From NCBI RefSeq assembly GCF_000684975.1, contig NZ_BAXZ01000012.1, positions 1 to 64,000 of the forward strand: DNA of 64,000 bases. The letters run 5' to 3'. The stretch comes from Paraburkholderia acidipaludis NBRC 101816 (GTDB taxonomy: Bacteria; Pseudomonadota; Gammaproteobacteria; Burkholderiales; Burkholderiaceae). Below the pieces are notes generated by a model. It made no database searches. It saw only the letters and a program-made list of their open reading frames with translations, and was not told the origin of the DNA. Both the position numbers and the translations under genes were made by a program. Numbering within the stretch: the first letter of the stretch is position 1; every line of letters starts with the position of its first letter. Shown piece after piece: positions 53,639 through 62,596 of the stretch.

Positions 53639-54544
53639 ATGTCCCAACGCAGCGTCCGCTTCAAACAGGTCGACGTGTTCACGTCGGTGCCGTTCAAGGG
53701 CAACCCGCTCGCCGTCGTGTTCGACGCCGACGGCCTCGATACCGCGCAGATGCAGGCCATCGCGCGCTGGACCAACCTCTCCGAAACGAGTTTCCTGCTC
53801 GCGCCGACCGATGCGCGCGCCGACTATCGCGTGCGCATCTTCACGACGCGCGGCGAGTTGCCGTTCGCCGGGCACCCGACGCTAGGCACGGCGCATGCCT
53901 TGCTCGATAGCGGCTATCGGCCGAAAACGCCCGGCCGCCTCGTGCAGCAATGCGGCGCCGGTCTCGTCGAACTGGCCGAACAAGGCCGCGGCGATCACCC
54001 CGATCACGGCACGCCGAGCCGCTGGGCCTTCGCCGCCCCGCCCGCGCGCGTGACGCCGCTGCCCGCGGACCGCTACGACGCGCTGCGCGCCGCACTGCGC
54101 TCGGACACCATCGATTTTGGGGCAGCCCCCAGCGCCGCCGACAACGGCGCGCCATGGCTCGTCGCGCGCTTCACCTCGGCCGAAGCCGTGCTCGCCCTCG
54201 ACCCCGATCTGCAGGCGTTCACGACGATAGCCGAGAGCGTGGGCGCACGCGGCATCGCGGCCTACGGCCCGCACGCGGCGGGCGACCCCGCCACGTTCGA
54301 GGTCCGCTGCCTGATGACGGGCCTCGGCAAGGGCGAAGACCCCGTCACGGGGAGCGCCAATGCCGCGATCGCCCTGCTGTTGCAGCAGCAGAACCTGCGC
54401 CCCGGCATGCGCTATACGGTGCGCCAGGGCACCGCGATGGGGCGCGACGGCCGCGTCTCGGTCGACTATGACGATGCCGCCGGCCGAATCTGGATCGGCG
54501 GCGCATCGGTGACCGTCATCGACGGCACCTGCCTCCTCCCCTGA
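53639..54544 (+). CDS. PhzF-family isomerase-like protein
   Basis: This 301-residue protein is built of two similar hot-dog-like barrels of the PhzF/diaminopimelate-epimerase fold: VDVFTSVPFKGNPLAVV at the start, the catalytic glutamate E49 in TNLSETSFLLAP, the GHPTLGTAHAL loop and the DPVTGSANAAIA loop. PhzF isomerises trans-2,3-dihydro-3-hydroxyanthranilate in phenazine synthesis, but no other phz genes are present, so it is a relative of unknown substrate. The ATG at 53639 gives MSQRSVRFKQ. It lies in the aminotransferase cluster after a hairpin. Confidence 0.85.
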   Translation: MSQRSVRFKQVDVFTSVPFKGNPLAVVFDADGLDTAQMQAIARWTNLSETSFLLAPTDARADYRVRIFTTRGELPFAGHPTLGTAHALLDSGYRPKTPGRLVQQCGAGLVELAEQGRGDHPDHGTPSRWAFAAPPARVTPLPADRYDALRAALRSDTIDFGAAPSAADNGAPWLVARFTSAEAVLALDPDLQAFTTIAESVGARGIAAYGPHAAGDPATFEVRCLMTGLGKGEDPVTGSANAAIALLLQQQNLRPGMRYTVRQGTAMGRDGRVSVDYDDAAGRIWIGGASVTVIDGTCLLP

Positions 54545-54856
54545 TCGCCCACCCGGGCGGCACGACCTCCTTCGGCCGCGCGCAGCGCAAAATCTATGCG
54601 CGGCCTCGCATCTATGCTCACCGAATAGGCAATGTGCGCGCCCGGTAACACGATTCGTGTATACCCGGGGAGGCTGTGCTTCCTTAAACATTGCCCAACC
54701 ATTAATATCGGAATATCGGGTGCCGAAAGGCCCTGCTGTGTCTATTTCCGCGTGCATCCCGCGCGCCACTCTCTCAGCCGTCCCGCATAGCATGCCGCCC
54801 ATGAAACCGAGCGCCTCGTTGCCGTCCCGGCCGCCGCATCCGCGGCATGGCGAATC
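54545..54856. other. 312-base intergenic region upstream of the GGDEF-EAL gene
   Basis: No gene was seen. It contains a locally AT-rich patch with an 8-base tandem duplication AATATCGG/AATATCGG at 54704-54719. A weak promoter candidate is TTCCTT, 17-base spacer, TAATAT (54703-54708). Confidence 0.35.
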
Positions 54857-57235
54857 ATGCGGGCGGCGGGCGCGATGAGCACCGCCCGGCGACCGTTCTC
54901 CCGCGACCCGAGCCAGCGCGGTACGCCCGGCCCGGCCTTCACGCGCCCGCGCACGCTGCTGGCCATTCCGCTCCTCGGCGTGCTCGTGCTGCTCCTGCTG
55001 TGGGCCGTGATCTTCATGCGCCTCTCGGTCGAAAAGGAAGCGACCGTGCGCGAGGCAACCGCCTCGGCGGCCATCCTTTCGGCAGGGCTCGAGCAGCACA
55101 CCGTCAAGTCGATCCACCAGGTCGACCAGATCACGCGCTTCGTGAAGTACGAGTACGAGAAGTCGCCCGCGACTTTCGATCTCGCGACCACGGTCGAAAA
55201 AGGCGTCGTGCAGAGCGACTCGCTCGTGCAGGTGTCGATCATCGACGAGCACGGCAAGCTCGTCGCCAACACCAACGATCCGCATCCGAAGCCCATCAAC
55301 CTCTCCGACCGCGCCCACTTCCGCGTGCACGAGCACGAGAACGACGACCAGCTCTACATCAGCAAGCCCGTGCTCGGCCGCGTGTCGGGACGCTGGACGC
55401 TGCAGATGACGCGCCGCCTCAATCATCCCGACGGTTCTTTCGCGGGCGTCGTGGTGGTTTCGGAAGACCCCAGCTACTTCACGAGCGACTTCTACAACAA
55501 CGCGGCCATTGGCCGCGACGGTGTGATCGCCGTGATCTCGGACACGGGCGCCGTGCTCGCGCGCCGCACCGGCAGCGCGGAACGCGCGAGCGGCGCCTTC
55601 TCGGCCAGCGGCGTCTATCCGATCGCCGAGCACGTCTCGGGCACCTATGTCGATCCGATCGACCACGTCGCGCGCATCGTTTCGTACCGTCACATCGACG
55701 GCTATCCGCTCGGCGTGCTCGTGGGGCTCTCGCAGGCCGAGCAATTTGCCGACTACAACCACACGCGCGACGTCTACCTGATGATGGCGACGTTCATCTC
55801 GCTCGCCATGCTGTCGTTCTTCGCCGTCGCGACGGGGCTGATCGGCAAGCTGCTGGGGCGCGAGCGCGAGATGTCGCAACTCGTGCAGTACGACCTGCTA
55901 ACAGGTCTGCCCAACCGCTACGCGACGCTGCAGCGGCTGCGCCACGAAGTCTCGCAGCCCGGCAACCTCGGGCGTCTCGCGATCCTCTTCATCGACCTCG
56001 ACAACTTCAAGACCGTCAACGACACGCTCGGCCACAACGCCGGCGACATCGTGCTGCAGATGAGCGCGGCGCGCCTCGCCGACGCCGTAGGCGCGGGCGG
56101 CACGCTGGCACGCATCGGCGGCGACGAGTTCGTGGTCATCGTGAAGGGCGACGACATCGAAAAGCGGGCGATCTCGCTCGCGGAGGCCACCAACCTGGCG
56201 TTCACGCATCCGTTCGACGTGCGCGGCAGCGCGTTCGTGCTGCACGCGAGCACGGGCATCGCGCTCTTCGCGGTAGCACACGAAAGCGAGATCGACCTGC
56301 TGAAGAAAGCCGACCTTGCGATGTACGCCGCGAAGGAAGCGGGCCGCAACTGCTTCCGCTTCTACTCGCCGCAGCTCGCGCACCGCGCCGACCATCTGAT
56401 GAAATGGGAACAGCAGTTGCGCGTGGCGCTGTCCGAAGGGCAGCTGTTCCTCGCCTATCAGCCGAAGATCGATTTGCGGCGCCGCTGCATTACGGGCTTC
56501 GAGGCGCTCGTGCGCTGGAACCATCCGCAGTACGGCCTGATTCCGGCGAGCGAATTCATTCCGGTGGCCGAATCGACCGGCCTCATCGTGCCGGTGGGCG
56601 ACTTCGTGATCCGCACGGCCTGCGCGCAGCTCGCGCAGTGGCAGCAGCAGGGGTACGAAACCCTCTCGCTGGCCGTCAACATTTCGGCCGTGCAGTTCTG
56701 GCGCGGCGACCTCTACGAGACGGTCGCGCACGCGATCGAGGAAACGGGCATCGCGGCCCATCGCCTCGAACTGGAGATCACCGAGACCGCGATGATGGAG
56801 TACCCCGAGCTCGTCTCCGAAAAAATCTTCGCGCTCAAGCGCCTTGGCGTGCGCGTGGCGCTCGACGACTTCGGCACGGGCTACTCTTCGCTCTCCTACC
56901 TGAACCGCTTCGCCGTGGATACGCTCAAGGTGGACCGCTCGTTCGTCCAGGCGATTCCCGCCGACCGCAGCGTGTGCGTGATGGTCTCGGCAATCGTGAA
57001 TCTCGCACGTTCGCTCGGCCTCACGGTGGTCGTGGAAGGCACGGAGACCGAGGAGCAGATCGCGTGGCTCGCGGCGCTCGGTCCGATCGAGGCGCAAGGC
57101 TTCCTGTTCTCGCGCCCCGTGCCGGTGGAGGGCGTGCCGGCGCTGATCGAGCGCTTCGGCGTGTGCGGCATGGCCCATACCGCCGGGGCCGCCGAACACG
57201 GCGAACACGTGAGCGACGCGTCGCAGCCGCGCTAA
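54857..57235 (+). CDS. Membrane-bound GGDEF-EAL cyclic-di-GMP enzyme with extracytoplasmic sensor
   Basis: This 792-residue protein is built as: membrane span near residues 33-55, periplasmic sensor of about 250 residues (double-CACHE-like; VSIIDEHGKLVANTND, LSDRAHFRVHEHEND), second span near 310-330, GGDEF domain, EAL domain. The cyclase signature GGDEF is intact at 421-425, and no RxxD inhibitory site precedes it. The phosphodiesterase signature EAL (549-551) and DDFGTGYSS are intact too, so both making and breaking cyclic-di-GMP are possible. The start could be 54857 or the ATG at 54875. The ligand is unknown; the gene stands alone. Confidence 0.88.
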   Translation: MRAAGAMSTARRPFSRDPSQRGTPGPAFTRPRTLLAIPLLGVLVLLLLWAVIFMRLSVEKEATVREATASAAILSAGLEQHTVKSIHQVDQITRFVKYEYEKSPATFDLATTVEKGVVQSDSLVQVSIIDEHGKLVANTNDPHPKPINLSDRAHFRVHEHENDDQLYISKPVLGRVSGRWTLQMTRRLNHPDGSFAGVVVVSEDPSYFTSDFYNNAAIGRDGVIAVISDTGAVLARRTGSAERASGAFSASGVYPIAEHVSGTYVDPIDHVARIVSYRHIDGYPLGVLVGLSQAEQFADYNHTRDVYLMMATFISLAMLSFFAVATGLIGKLLGREREMSQLVQYDLLTGLPNRYATLQRLRHEVSQPGNLGRLAILFIDLDNFKTVNDTLGHNAGDIVLQMSAARLADAVGAGGTLARIGGDEFVVIVKGDDIEKRAISLAEATNLAFTHPFDVRGSAFVLHASTGIALFAVAHESEIDLLKKADLAMYAAKEAGRNCFRFYSPQLAHRADHLMKWEQQLRVALSEGQLFLAYQPKIDLRRRCITGFEALVRWNHPQYGLIPASEFIPVAESTGLIVPVGDFVIRTACAQLAQWQQQGYETLSLAVNISAVQFWRGDLYETVAHAIEETGIAAHRLELEITETAMMEYPELVSEKIFALKRLGVRVALDDFGTGYSSLSYLNRFAVDTLKVDRSFVQAIPADRSVCVMVSAIVNLARSLGLTVVVEGTETEEQIAWLAALGPIEAQGFLFSRPVPVEGVPALIERFGVCGMAHTAGAAEHGEHVSDASQPR

Positions 57236-57273
57236 GGGCGGCGCGCGGCCGTTGCGCCGCTCAGTGTGCTGCG

Positions 57274-58302
57274 TCAGCGCGCTTGCGCGTGCGTAAAGCC
57301 GCCGAAGAACGCCCGCGCGTTGTCTTCGAGGCTCGCGAGGTGATAGCCCCCTTCCTGCACGATCACGCACGGCTGGTCGAGCGCGCCGATCGCCGCGCCA
57401 AGCCGCCCGAAGCCTTCGGTGCTCACGGCCACCTTCGACTGCGGATCGTCCTTGTAGATATCGAAGCCCAACGCAAGCACGATTGCGTCGGGCTCGAAGC
57501 GCTTCAACACACGCAACGCCGCCTCCACGCGCTCGAAAAACGCGTCTTCTGAGGCGCCGTGCGGCATCGGCAGATTGACGTTGTAGCCCTCGCCCTCCCC
57601 CGCGCCGCGCTCGTCCTCGTAACCGGCCACCACCGGATAGAAGTTCGTCGGGTCGCCGTGGATCGAGACGTACAGCACGTCGCCGCGGCCGTAGAAGATC
57701 TCCTGCACGCCCTGGCCGTGATGCATGTCCGTGTCGAGGATCGCCACACGGCCGAAGCGTTCCCGCAGCGACTGCGCGGCAATGGCCGCGTTGTTCAGGT
57801 AGCAGAAGCCGCCCGCCGCGTCGGCGCGCGCATGATGGCCGGGCGGACGGCTGAGCGCATAGCTCGCGCGCGCGCCGTCCTTGACCGTGGCCGCCGCCGC
57901 GAGCGCGCTCTGCGCCGACCAGTACGCCGAGCGCCATGTGTTCGCGCCCACCGGGCAGCTGCCGTCCGCGAGATAGCGCGCCGCCTGTGCAAGCACGCCA
58001 CGCAGCGGATTCGGATCGCGCACGTAGATGTTCGACATCACTTCGTCGCCCCAGTCCTCGGGCATGCGCTTCCATTCGCCGTGCGCCTCTTCGAGGAAGC
58101 GCAGGTAGTTCATGTCGTGCACGGCCGCGATGGGCGCCGTGCCGGCGTCGACCGGCTCGCGCACTTCGAAGCCGAGCGAATGCGCCGCCGCCACGAGCCG
58201 CGCCGCGCGCTCGGGCACTTCCTGCGGCTCGCGCATCTGGCCGCGCGAGAGATACGTGCGCGGGTGGTGCAGCAGTTGTTCGGGGTGAAACCAGGTCAGC
58301 AT
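57274..58302 (-). CDS. Acetylpolyamine amidohydrolase (class II deacetylase fold)
   Basis: The 342-residue enzyme belongs to the zinc-dependent histone deacetylase/acetylpolyamine amidohydrolase family. Zinc ligands are D192 and H194 in DTDMHHGQG and D281 in GFDIYKDDP. The catalytic His pair is H156-H157 in RPPGHHA and the tyrosine Y320 in EGGYH. This numbering lies a constant three short of the Mycoplana AphA residues as I recall them, which supports deacetylation of acetylputrescine, acetylcadaverine or similar. GGAG stands upstream of the ATG at 58302. It is the third gene of the operon, 16 bases after the amidase. Confidence 0.88.
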   Translation of the reverse strand: MLTWFHPEQLLHHPRTYLSRGQMREPQEVPERAARLVAAAHSLGFEVREPVDAGTAPIAAVHDMNYLRFLEEAHGEWKRMPEDWGDEVMSNIYVRDPNPLRGVLAQAARYLADGSCPVGANTWRSAYWSAQSALAAAATVKDGARASYALSRPPGHHARADAAGGFCYLNNAAIAAQSLRERFGRVAILDTDMHHGQGVQEIFYGRGDVLYVSIHGDPTNFYPVVAGYEDERGAGEGEGYNVNLPMPHGASEDAFFERVEAALRVLKRFEPDAIVLALGFDIYKDDPQSKVAVSTEGFGRLGAAIGALDQPCVIVQEGGYHLASLEDNARAFFGGFTHAQAR

Positions 58303-58318
58303 TATCAGGACTCCTTTC

Positions 58319-59581
58319 TCATACCTCGGCGTGCACGCGCGCCTGCACGCCGGCGCGCGCCGCCACCGCATTGAGCAACACGTTCGCGCCCGCCGTGACG
58401 TCTGCGGGCAGCGCGTCCTCGGCCTCGTTGTGCGAAAGCCCGCCCACGCACGGAATGAACACCATCGCAGTCGGGCAATAGCGCGCGAGATGGATTGCGT
58501 CGTGGCCCGCGCCGCTCACGATATGCTCGTTCGAAAGCCCGAGCGCCGTCACCGCCTGCGCGACGAGCCCCACGCATTCGGCGTCGAACGGCGTGGCCGG
58601 GCTCGTCCAGCAGTGCGCGATCGCCACGTCGAGCCCGCGCGCCGCGGCCGCCGTCGCGCACGCCGCGCGCAGGTCGCACTCCATGGCGTCGAACTGCGCG
58701 TCGTCGGGGTGGCGAATATCGACGGTGAACGTGAGATTCGCCGCAATCGTGTTGCGCGACGAGTTCGCAATCTGCACCTGCCCGATCGTCACGAGACCGA
58801 GCGGCGCGTAGCGCGCCATCACGCGCTCGATTTCGAGCGCCATCTGCGCCGCGCCGAAGAACGCGTCCTTGCGATAGCGCATCGGCGTCGTGCCCGCATG
58901 CGCGGCCACGCCAGTCACCGTCACGTCGAACCAGCGGATCGCCTGGCCGCCCGTCACCACGCCGATGGTCGTGCCGTTGGCTTCAAGGACCGGTCCCTGC
59001 TCGATGTGCGCCTCGAAGTACGCGTCGACCGGAACCCCCGTCGCCGCGCGCGTGCCGCGTGCACCGCACGCGTCGAGGGCCTCGCCCAGCGTCACGCCGT
59101 CGGCGTCTTCGCGCGCCAGAGCATCGGTTAGCGGCATCGCGCCCGCAAACACCGCCGAGCCGAGCATCGCCGGCGTGAAGCGCGCCCCTTCCTCGTTGGT
59201 CCACGAACAGATCGCGATGGGCTTTTGCGTCGTGGCGCCGGCGTCGTTCAACGCGCGCACCACTTCGAGCGCGGCCAGCACGCCATAAACGCCGTCGAAG
59301 CGGCCGCCTTCGGGCTGCGTGTCGAGATGACTGCCCATCAGCACGGGTGCCGCGCTCGGGTCCGTGCCGTCGCGGCGCGCAAAGAGGTTGCCCACCTCGT
59401 CGGTCCACACATTCATTCCCGCCTCGCGGCACCACCGCGCGAACAGCTCGCGGCCGCGCCGGTCCTCGTCGGTCAGCGCGAGGCGGCGCACCCCGCCGCC
59501 CTGCGTCGCGCCGATCTTCGCCATCTCCATTAGGCTCGCCCACAGGCGCGCGCCATCAACCTGCAACTGCTCTTTCATCAT
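58319..59581 (-). CDS. M20-family amidase (N-carbamoyl-amino acid hydrolase/allantoate amidohydrolase type)
   Basis: The 420-residue zinc enzyme has the M20 carbamoylase signature LMGSHLDTQPEGGRFDGVYGVL, the metal-ligand segment SWTNEEGARFTPAMLGS, the acid in AHIEQGPVL, the dimerisation insertion with TGVAAHAGTTPM and the final ligand His in GGLSHNEAED. Family members hydrolyse N-carbamoyl amino acids, ureidoglycine-type compounds or beta-ureidopropionate. The ATG at 59581 is followed by a second Met; either could start. It sits between the MHS transporter and the acetylpolyamine amidohydrolase in one unit. Confidence 0.86.
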   Translation of the reverse strand: MMKEQLQVDGARLWASLMEMAKIGATQGGGVRRLALTDEDRRGRELFARWCREAGMNVWTDEVGNLFARRDGTDPSAAPVLMGSHLDTQPEGGRFDGVYGVLAALEVVRALNDAGATTQKPIAICSWTNEEGARFTPAMLGSAVFAGAMPLTDALAREDADGVTLGEALDACGARGTRAATGVPVDAYFEAHIEQGPVLEANGTTIGVVTGGQAIRWFDVTVTGVAAHAGTTPMRYRKDAFFGAAQMALEIERVMARYAPLGLVTIGQVQIANSSRNTIAANLTFTVDIRHPDDAQFDAMECDLRAACATAAAARGLDVAIAHCWTSPATPFDAECVGLVAQAVTALGLSNEHIVSGAGHDAIHLARYCPTAMVFIPCVGGLSHNEAEDALPADVTAGANVLLNAVAARAGVQARVHAEV

Positions 59582-59612
59582 GACATCCCTACTGGTCGAA
59601 CATATCGATTCG

Positions 59613-60938
59613 TCAGCGCGAGCTCACCGCGCCTGCGGCCGCCCCGTCGTGCGCCTGCGCTGCGCGGCGCGCGTCGAGCGCGACAATGCACAGGAACGAC
59701 ACGCCCGCGAGACACGTATAGAACACGGCGAGCGGCCACCACTGCCCCGCATAGCGATGCGCGAGCCACGTGCCGACGAGCGGCGTGAGCCCGCCCGCCA
59801 CCGCCCCGCACACCTGGTACGAAAGCGAGATCGCGGAGTAGCGCACGCGCGTGGGGAACACGCCGGAGACGAAGCCCGCGATCACCGAATAGAAGCTGGC
59901 CATGCAGACCACGGCGAGCGCGATGCCGATCACCATCGGCACGACCCGGCCGCTTTCCACGAGCGCGAACATCGGGTACGGCGAGAGCATCGCCGCCATG
60001 GCCGCCCACTTCAGGAAGCGCGCGCCGCCCATGCGTTCCGCGAGCCACGCGGCAACGGGCTGCGAAAGAAACTGGATGATCGCGACGACGAAGAGGCAGT
60101 CGAGGATCATCGAACGCGTGATGCCGACGTACTGCGTCGTGTACGCGATCATGAAGGTGTTCGTAAAGTACACGCCCGCAATGCCGATGGTGTTCGCGCC
60201 GATGCAGAGCAGCACGAGCCCCCACGCGGAACGGAACACTTCGGCGACCGGCAGCTTGACCGTGCGGCGCTGGTCCTTCAGTTGTGCGAACTCGGGCGAC
60301 TCGTTCACGCCCAGACGGATCACGATGCCGACCACCAGCAGCACGGACGAAACGAGGAACGGCAGACGCCAGCCCCATGAGAGGAACGCGGCCTTGTCGA
60401 GCGAGGTGACGGCGCGAAACGCGAGCAGCGAGAGGATCAGGCCCGCGGGCGAACCGAGTTGCGCGAACGAGGCGAAGAACGTGCGGCGGCCTTGCGGCGC
60501 ATGCTCGCCCGCCATCAGCACGGCGCCGCCCCACTCGCCGCCCACCGCGATGCCCTGCACGACGCGCAGCACGATGAGCAGCACCGGCGCAAGCATGCCG
60601 ACGCTCGCATACGAAGGCAGCAGGCCGACGCAGACGGTCGCGACGCCCATCATCATGAGGGTGGTCATGAGCGCCTTCTTGCGGCCGATGCGGTCGCCCA
60701 GGTGGCCGAAGATCAGCCCGCCCAGCGGTCGGGCGAAAAAGCCGACGGCGAACGTGGCGAACGAAGCCATCGTGCTGACGAAGCGGTCCTCGGAAGGGAA
60801 GTAGAGTTCGCCGAACACGAGCGCGGCGGCGGTGGCGTAGATGTAGAAGTCGTACCACTCGATCATGGTGCCGATAAACGCCGCGGCGGCGGCGCGCACG
60901 GGCTGGCGGGTGGCGTCCGCCGGTTGGGTTGGGCTCAT
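59613..60938 (-). CDS. MHS-family major facilitator transporter
   Basis: The 441-residue permease has 12 predicted spans and the metabolite:H+ symporter pattern: GTMIEWYDFYIYATAAAL, GHLGDRIGRKKAL between spans 2 and 3, GEWGGAVLMAGEHAP and SWGWRLPFLVSS. It should import an organic acid, amine or ureide with protons. AGGAGACGCTCC lies before the ATG at 60938. It is the first gene of the three-gene operon, read from a promoter with a LysR-type operator across its -35 box. Confidence 0.86.
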   Translation of the reverse strand: MSPTQPADATRQPVRAAAAAFIGTMIEWYDFYIYATAAALVFGELYFPSEDRFVSTMASFATFAVGFFARPLGGLIFGHLGDRIGRKKALMTTLMMMGVATVCVGLLPSYASVGMLAPVLLIVLRVVQGIAVGGEWGGAVLMAGEHAPQGRRTFFASFAQLGSPAGLILSLLAFRAVTSLDKAAFLSWGWRLPFLVSSVLLVVGIVIRLGVNESPEFAQLKDQRRTVKLPVAEVFRSAWGLVLLCIGANTIGIAGVYFTNTFMIAYTTQYVGITRSMILDCLFVVAIIQFLSQPVAAWLAERMGGARFLKWAAMAAMLSPYPMFALVESGRVVPMVIGIALAVVCMASFYSVIAGFVSGVFPTRVRYSAISLSYQVCGAVAGGLTPLVGTWLAHRYAGQWWPLAVFYTCLAGVSFLCIVALDARRAAQAHDGAAAGAVSSR

Positions 60939-60991
60939 GGAGCGTCTCCTCGTGTGCCGTATGGCGTCTCACGCGATAGGTGCGTGCAAGG

Positions 60992-61057
60992 TTTATCGCC
61001 GGCCACAAAACATTAGTCAAATTTCGCGTTATTATTTCGCTCATAAATCTGGCTAAT
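60992..61057. promoter_or_regulatory. Promoter of the MHS operon with LysR-type inverted repeat
   Basis: Reading the minus strand, TTGACT (61020-61015), 17 bases, then GATAAA (60997-60992) form a promoter for the transporter operon. ATTAGTCAAATTT (61012-61024) and AAATCTGGCTAAT (61045-61057) are inverted repeats matching at 11 of 13 bases, separated by 20 bases. One arm covers the operon -35 box; the other lies just upstream of the lysR start. This is the expected operator of the divergent LysR protein. Confidence 0.6.
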
Positions 61058-61080
61058 ACCTACGATGGAGAGCCGCCGCC

Positions 61081-62031
61081 ATGCGAGCAGAACCGACCCG
61101 ATTTCTCAACGACCGGCTCGACTGGAACCTGCTGCGCACCTACCTCGTGATCATGCAGGAGCGCAGCCTGAGCCGCGCCGCGGCGCGTCTTTTCGTGACG
61201 CAGCCCGCCGTGAGCCAGGCGCTCAAGCGCCTCGAAGACACCCTGGAGCGCAAGTTGATCGAACGGCGCGGCGCGCAGTTCATGCCGACCCAGGCCGGCG
61301 AGGAGGTCTATCGCATCGCGAGCGATATCTACGGCAACATCTCGCGCCTCGAAACCGAGCTCGACGAACGGACCGCCGACATCACGGGCACGATCCGGCT
61401 CCTCACGGTGAGCCGCATCGAATCGCGCGTCTATGACGAGTTCCTCGCGGAATTTCACGTCGCCTATCCGCGCATCGACCTGCAGATCGAAGTCATGCGC
61501 TCGTCGGACATCATTTCGTCGGTACTGCAGAAGACAGCGACGGCGGGCCTGAGCCTGTGCCGCACGCCCGTGGAGAAACTGGAGCGGCGGCTATTCCTGC
61601 GGCAACGCTACGCCATTTTCTGCGGGCGCCATCACCGGCTCTTCGGCCTGTCCCAACTGACGATGGAAGATCTGCTCGCGGAAAACTTCGTGTCGTTCAC
61701 GAGCGACCAGATCGGCGACAGCCTCTCGCCGCTCACGGTGTTTCGCGACCAGCGCGGCTTCACGGGGCGCATCGTGGCGTCTTCGCCGAGTCTCGACGAG
61801 GTGCGGCGGCTCATTTATGCGGGCTACGGCATCGGCTGCCTGCCCGAGCACGCGGTGCGGGACGATCTGGCGCGGCAGCGGCTGTGGCGGCTGCCGCCCG
61901 AGGAAGGGCTCGCGGACGTCGATATCCACCTGCTGTGGCATCGCGAGCGCAAGATGAATGCGGCCGAGGCGGCGTTCTTCGACGCGATGGAGCGCTGCAT
62001 GCAGCGCCATGCGTTGGCCGAGAGGCTTTGA
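61081..62031 (+). CDS. LysR-family transcriptional regulator
   Basis: The 316-residue regulator has a LysR helix-turn-helix (LLRTYLVIMQERSLSRAAARLFVTQPAVSQALKRLEDTLERKLIERRG) and an effector-binding domain of two Rossmann-like lobes. It is divergent from the MHS transporter/amidase/acetylpolyamine operon across 142 bases containing a strong inverted repeat, so it most likely controls that operon and itself in response to a pathway substrate. GGAGAG precedes the ATG. Confidence 0.9.
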   Translation: MRAEPTRFLNDRLDWNLLRTYLVIMQERSLSRAAARLFVTQPAVSQALKRLEDTLERKLIERRGAQFMPTQAGEEVYRIASDIYGNISRLETELDERTADITGTIRLLTVSRIESRVYDEFLAEFHVAYPRIDLQIEVMRSSDIISSVLQKTATAGLSLCRTPVEKLERRLFLRQRYAIFCGRHHRLFGLSQLTMEDLLAENFVSFTSDQIGDSLSPLTVFRDQRGFTGRIVASSPSLDEVRRLIYAGYGIGCLPEHAVRDDLARQRLWRLPPEEGLADVDIHLLWHRERKMNAAEAAFFDAMERCMQRHALAERL

Positions 62032-62051
62032 CCAGGTAACGCCGACCGGTT

Positions 62052-62510
62052 TCAGAACCCGCGCGACATCACGGCAACGCCGATCGTAACGACGCCAAGC
62101 ACGAGATTGACGAGCACGAGTCGGCGCACGGTGCCCACGGCGCGCGCGCCGTCGGGCCAGCGCTGCGACTGCACGGCGCGGCGAATGCGCGGAAAGACCG
62201 CAAAGCGCAGGTGCCCGTAAATCAGCATCATCAGCACGCCCAACCCTGCCATCGTATGCAGTTGCCAGGTGGCGTGGCCACCGCCGAACTGCATGAGCAG
62301 AAAACCGCCCGTGACCAGAATGACGAGCACCGCGCCCGCCACCCAGTTGAAGAAGCGGCCGAACACCGACTCCCAGAGCGGCAGCCGCAGCTGTGGCGAA
62401 AGATCTTCGAGCGCCGGTCGCAAGCAGAAGTGCGCGAACACCATGCCGCCCACCCAGACGGCGACAGCCAGCAAATGCAAGAAAAGCGCGACTTCGATCG
62501 CGTGGCCCAT
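62052..62510 (-). CDS. CopD-family membrane protein
   Basis: This 152-residue membrane protein has four predicted spans: VALFLHLLAVAVWVGGMVFAHF, WVAGAVLVILVTGGFLLMQFG, MAGLGVLMMLIYGHLRF and VLVNLVLGVVTIGVAVM. Conserved His residues (LFLHLLAV, AHFCLRP, HTMAG) lie in or near the spans, as in CopD and related haem- or copper-associated proteins. No copper genes are adjacent, so copper import is only a possibility. Confidence 0.75.
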   Translation of the reverse strand: MGHAIEVALFLHLLAVAVWVGGMVFAHFCLRPALEDLSPQLRLPLWESVFGRFFNWVAGAVLVILVTGGFLLMQFGGGHATWQLHTMAGLGVLMMLIYGHLRFAVFPRIRRAVQSQRWPDGARAVGTVRRLVLVNLVLGVVTIGVAVMSRGF

Positions 62511-62596
62511 GCTTCAGATTCCTGTATGTGTGGAGAGGCGGCGCAGCGCAAGACGCATGCCCGCAATGCCAGCCTGCGCGCGATTATTCCATGCGG

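Noticed and set aside
53639..54544. A phenazine biosynthesis locus.
   Set aside because: Only a PhzF-like protein is present; phzA/B/D/E/G are absent, and PhzF relatives are common outside phenazine producers.
54847..57552. A 901-codon frame overlapping the GGDEF-EAL gene.
   Set aside because: Its product is low-complexity Arg/Ala, and the other plus-strand frame carries both catalytic domains.
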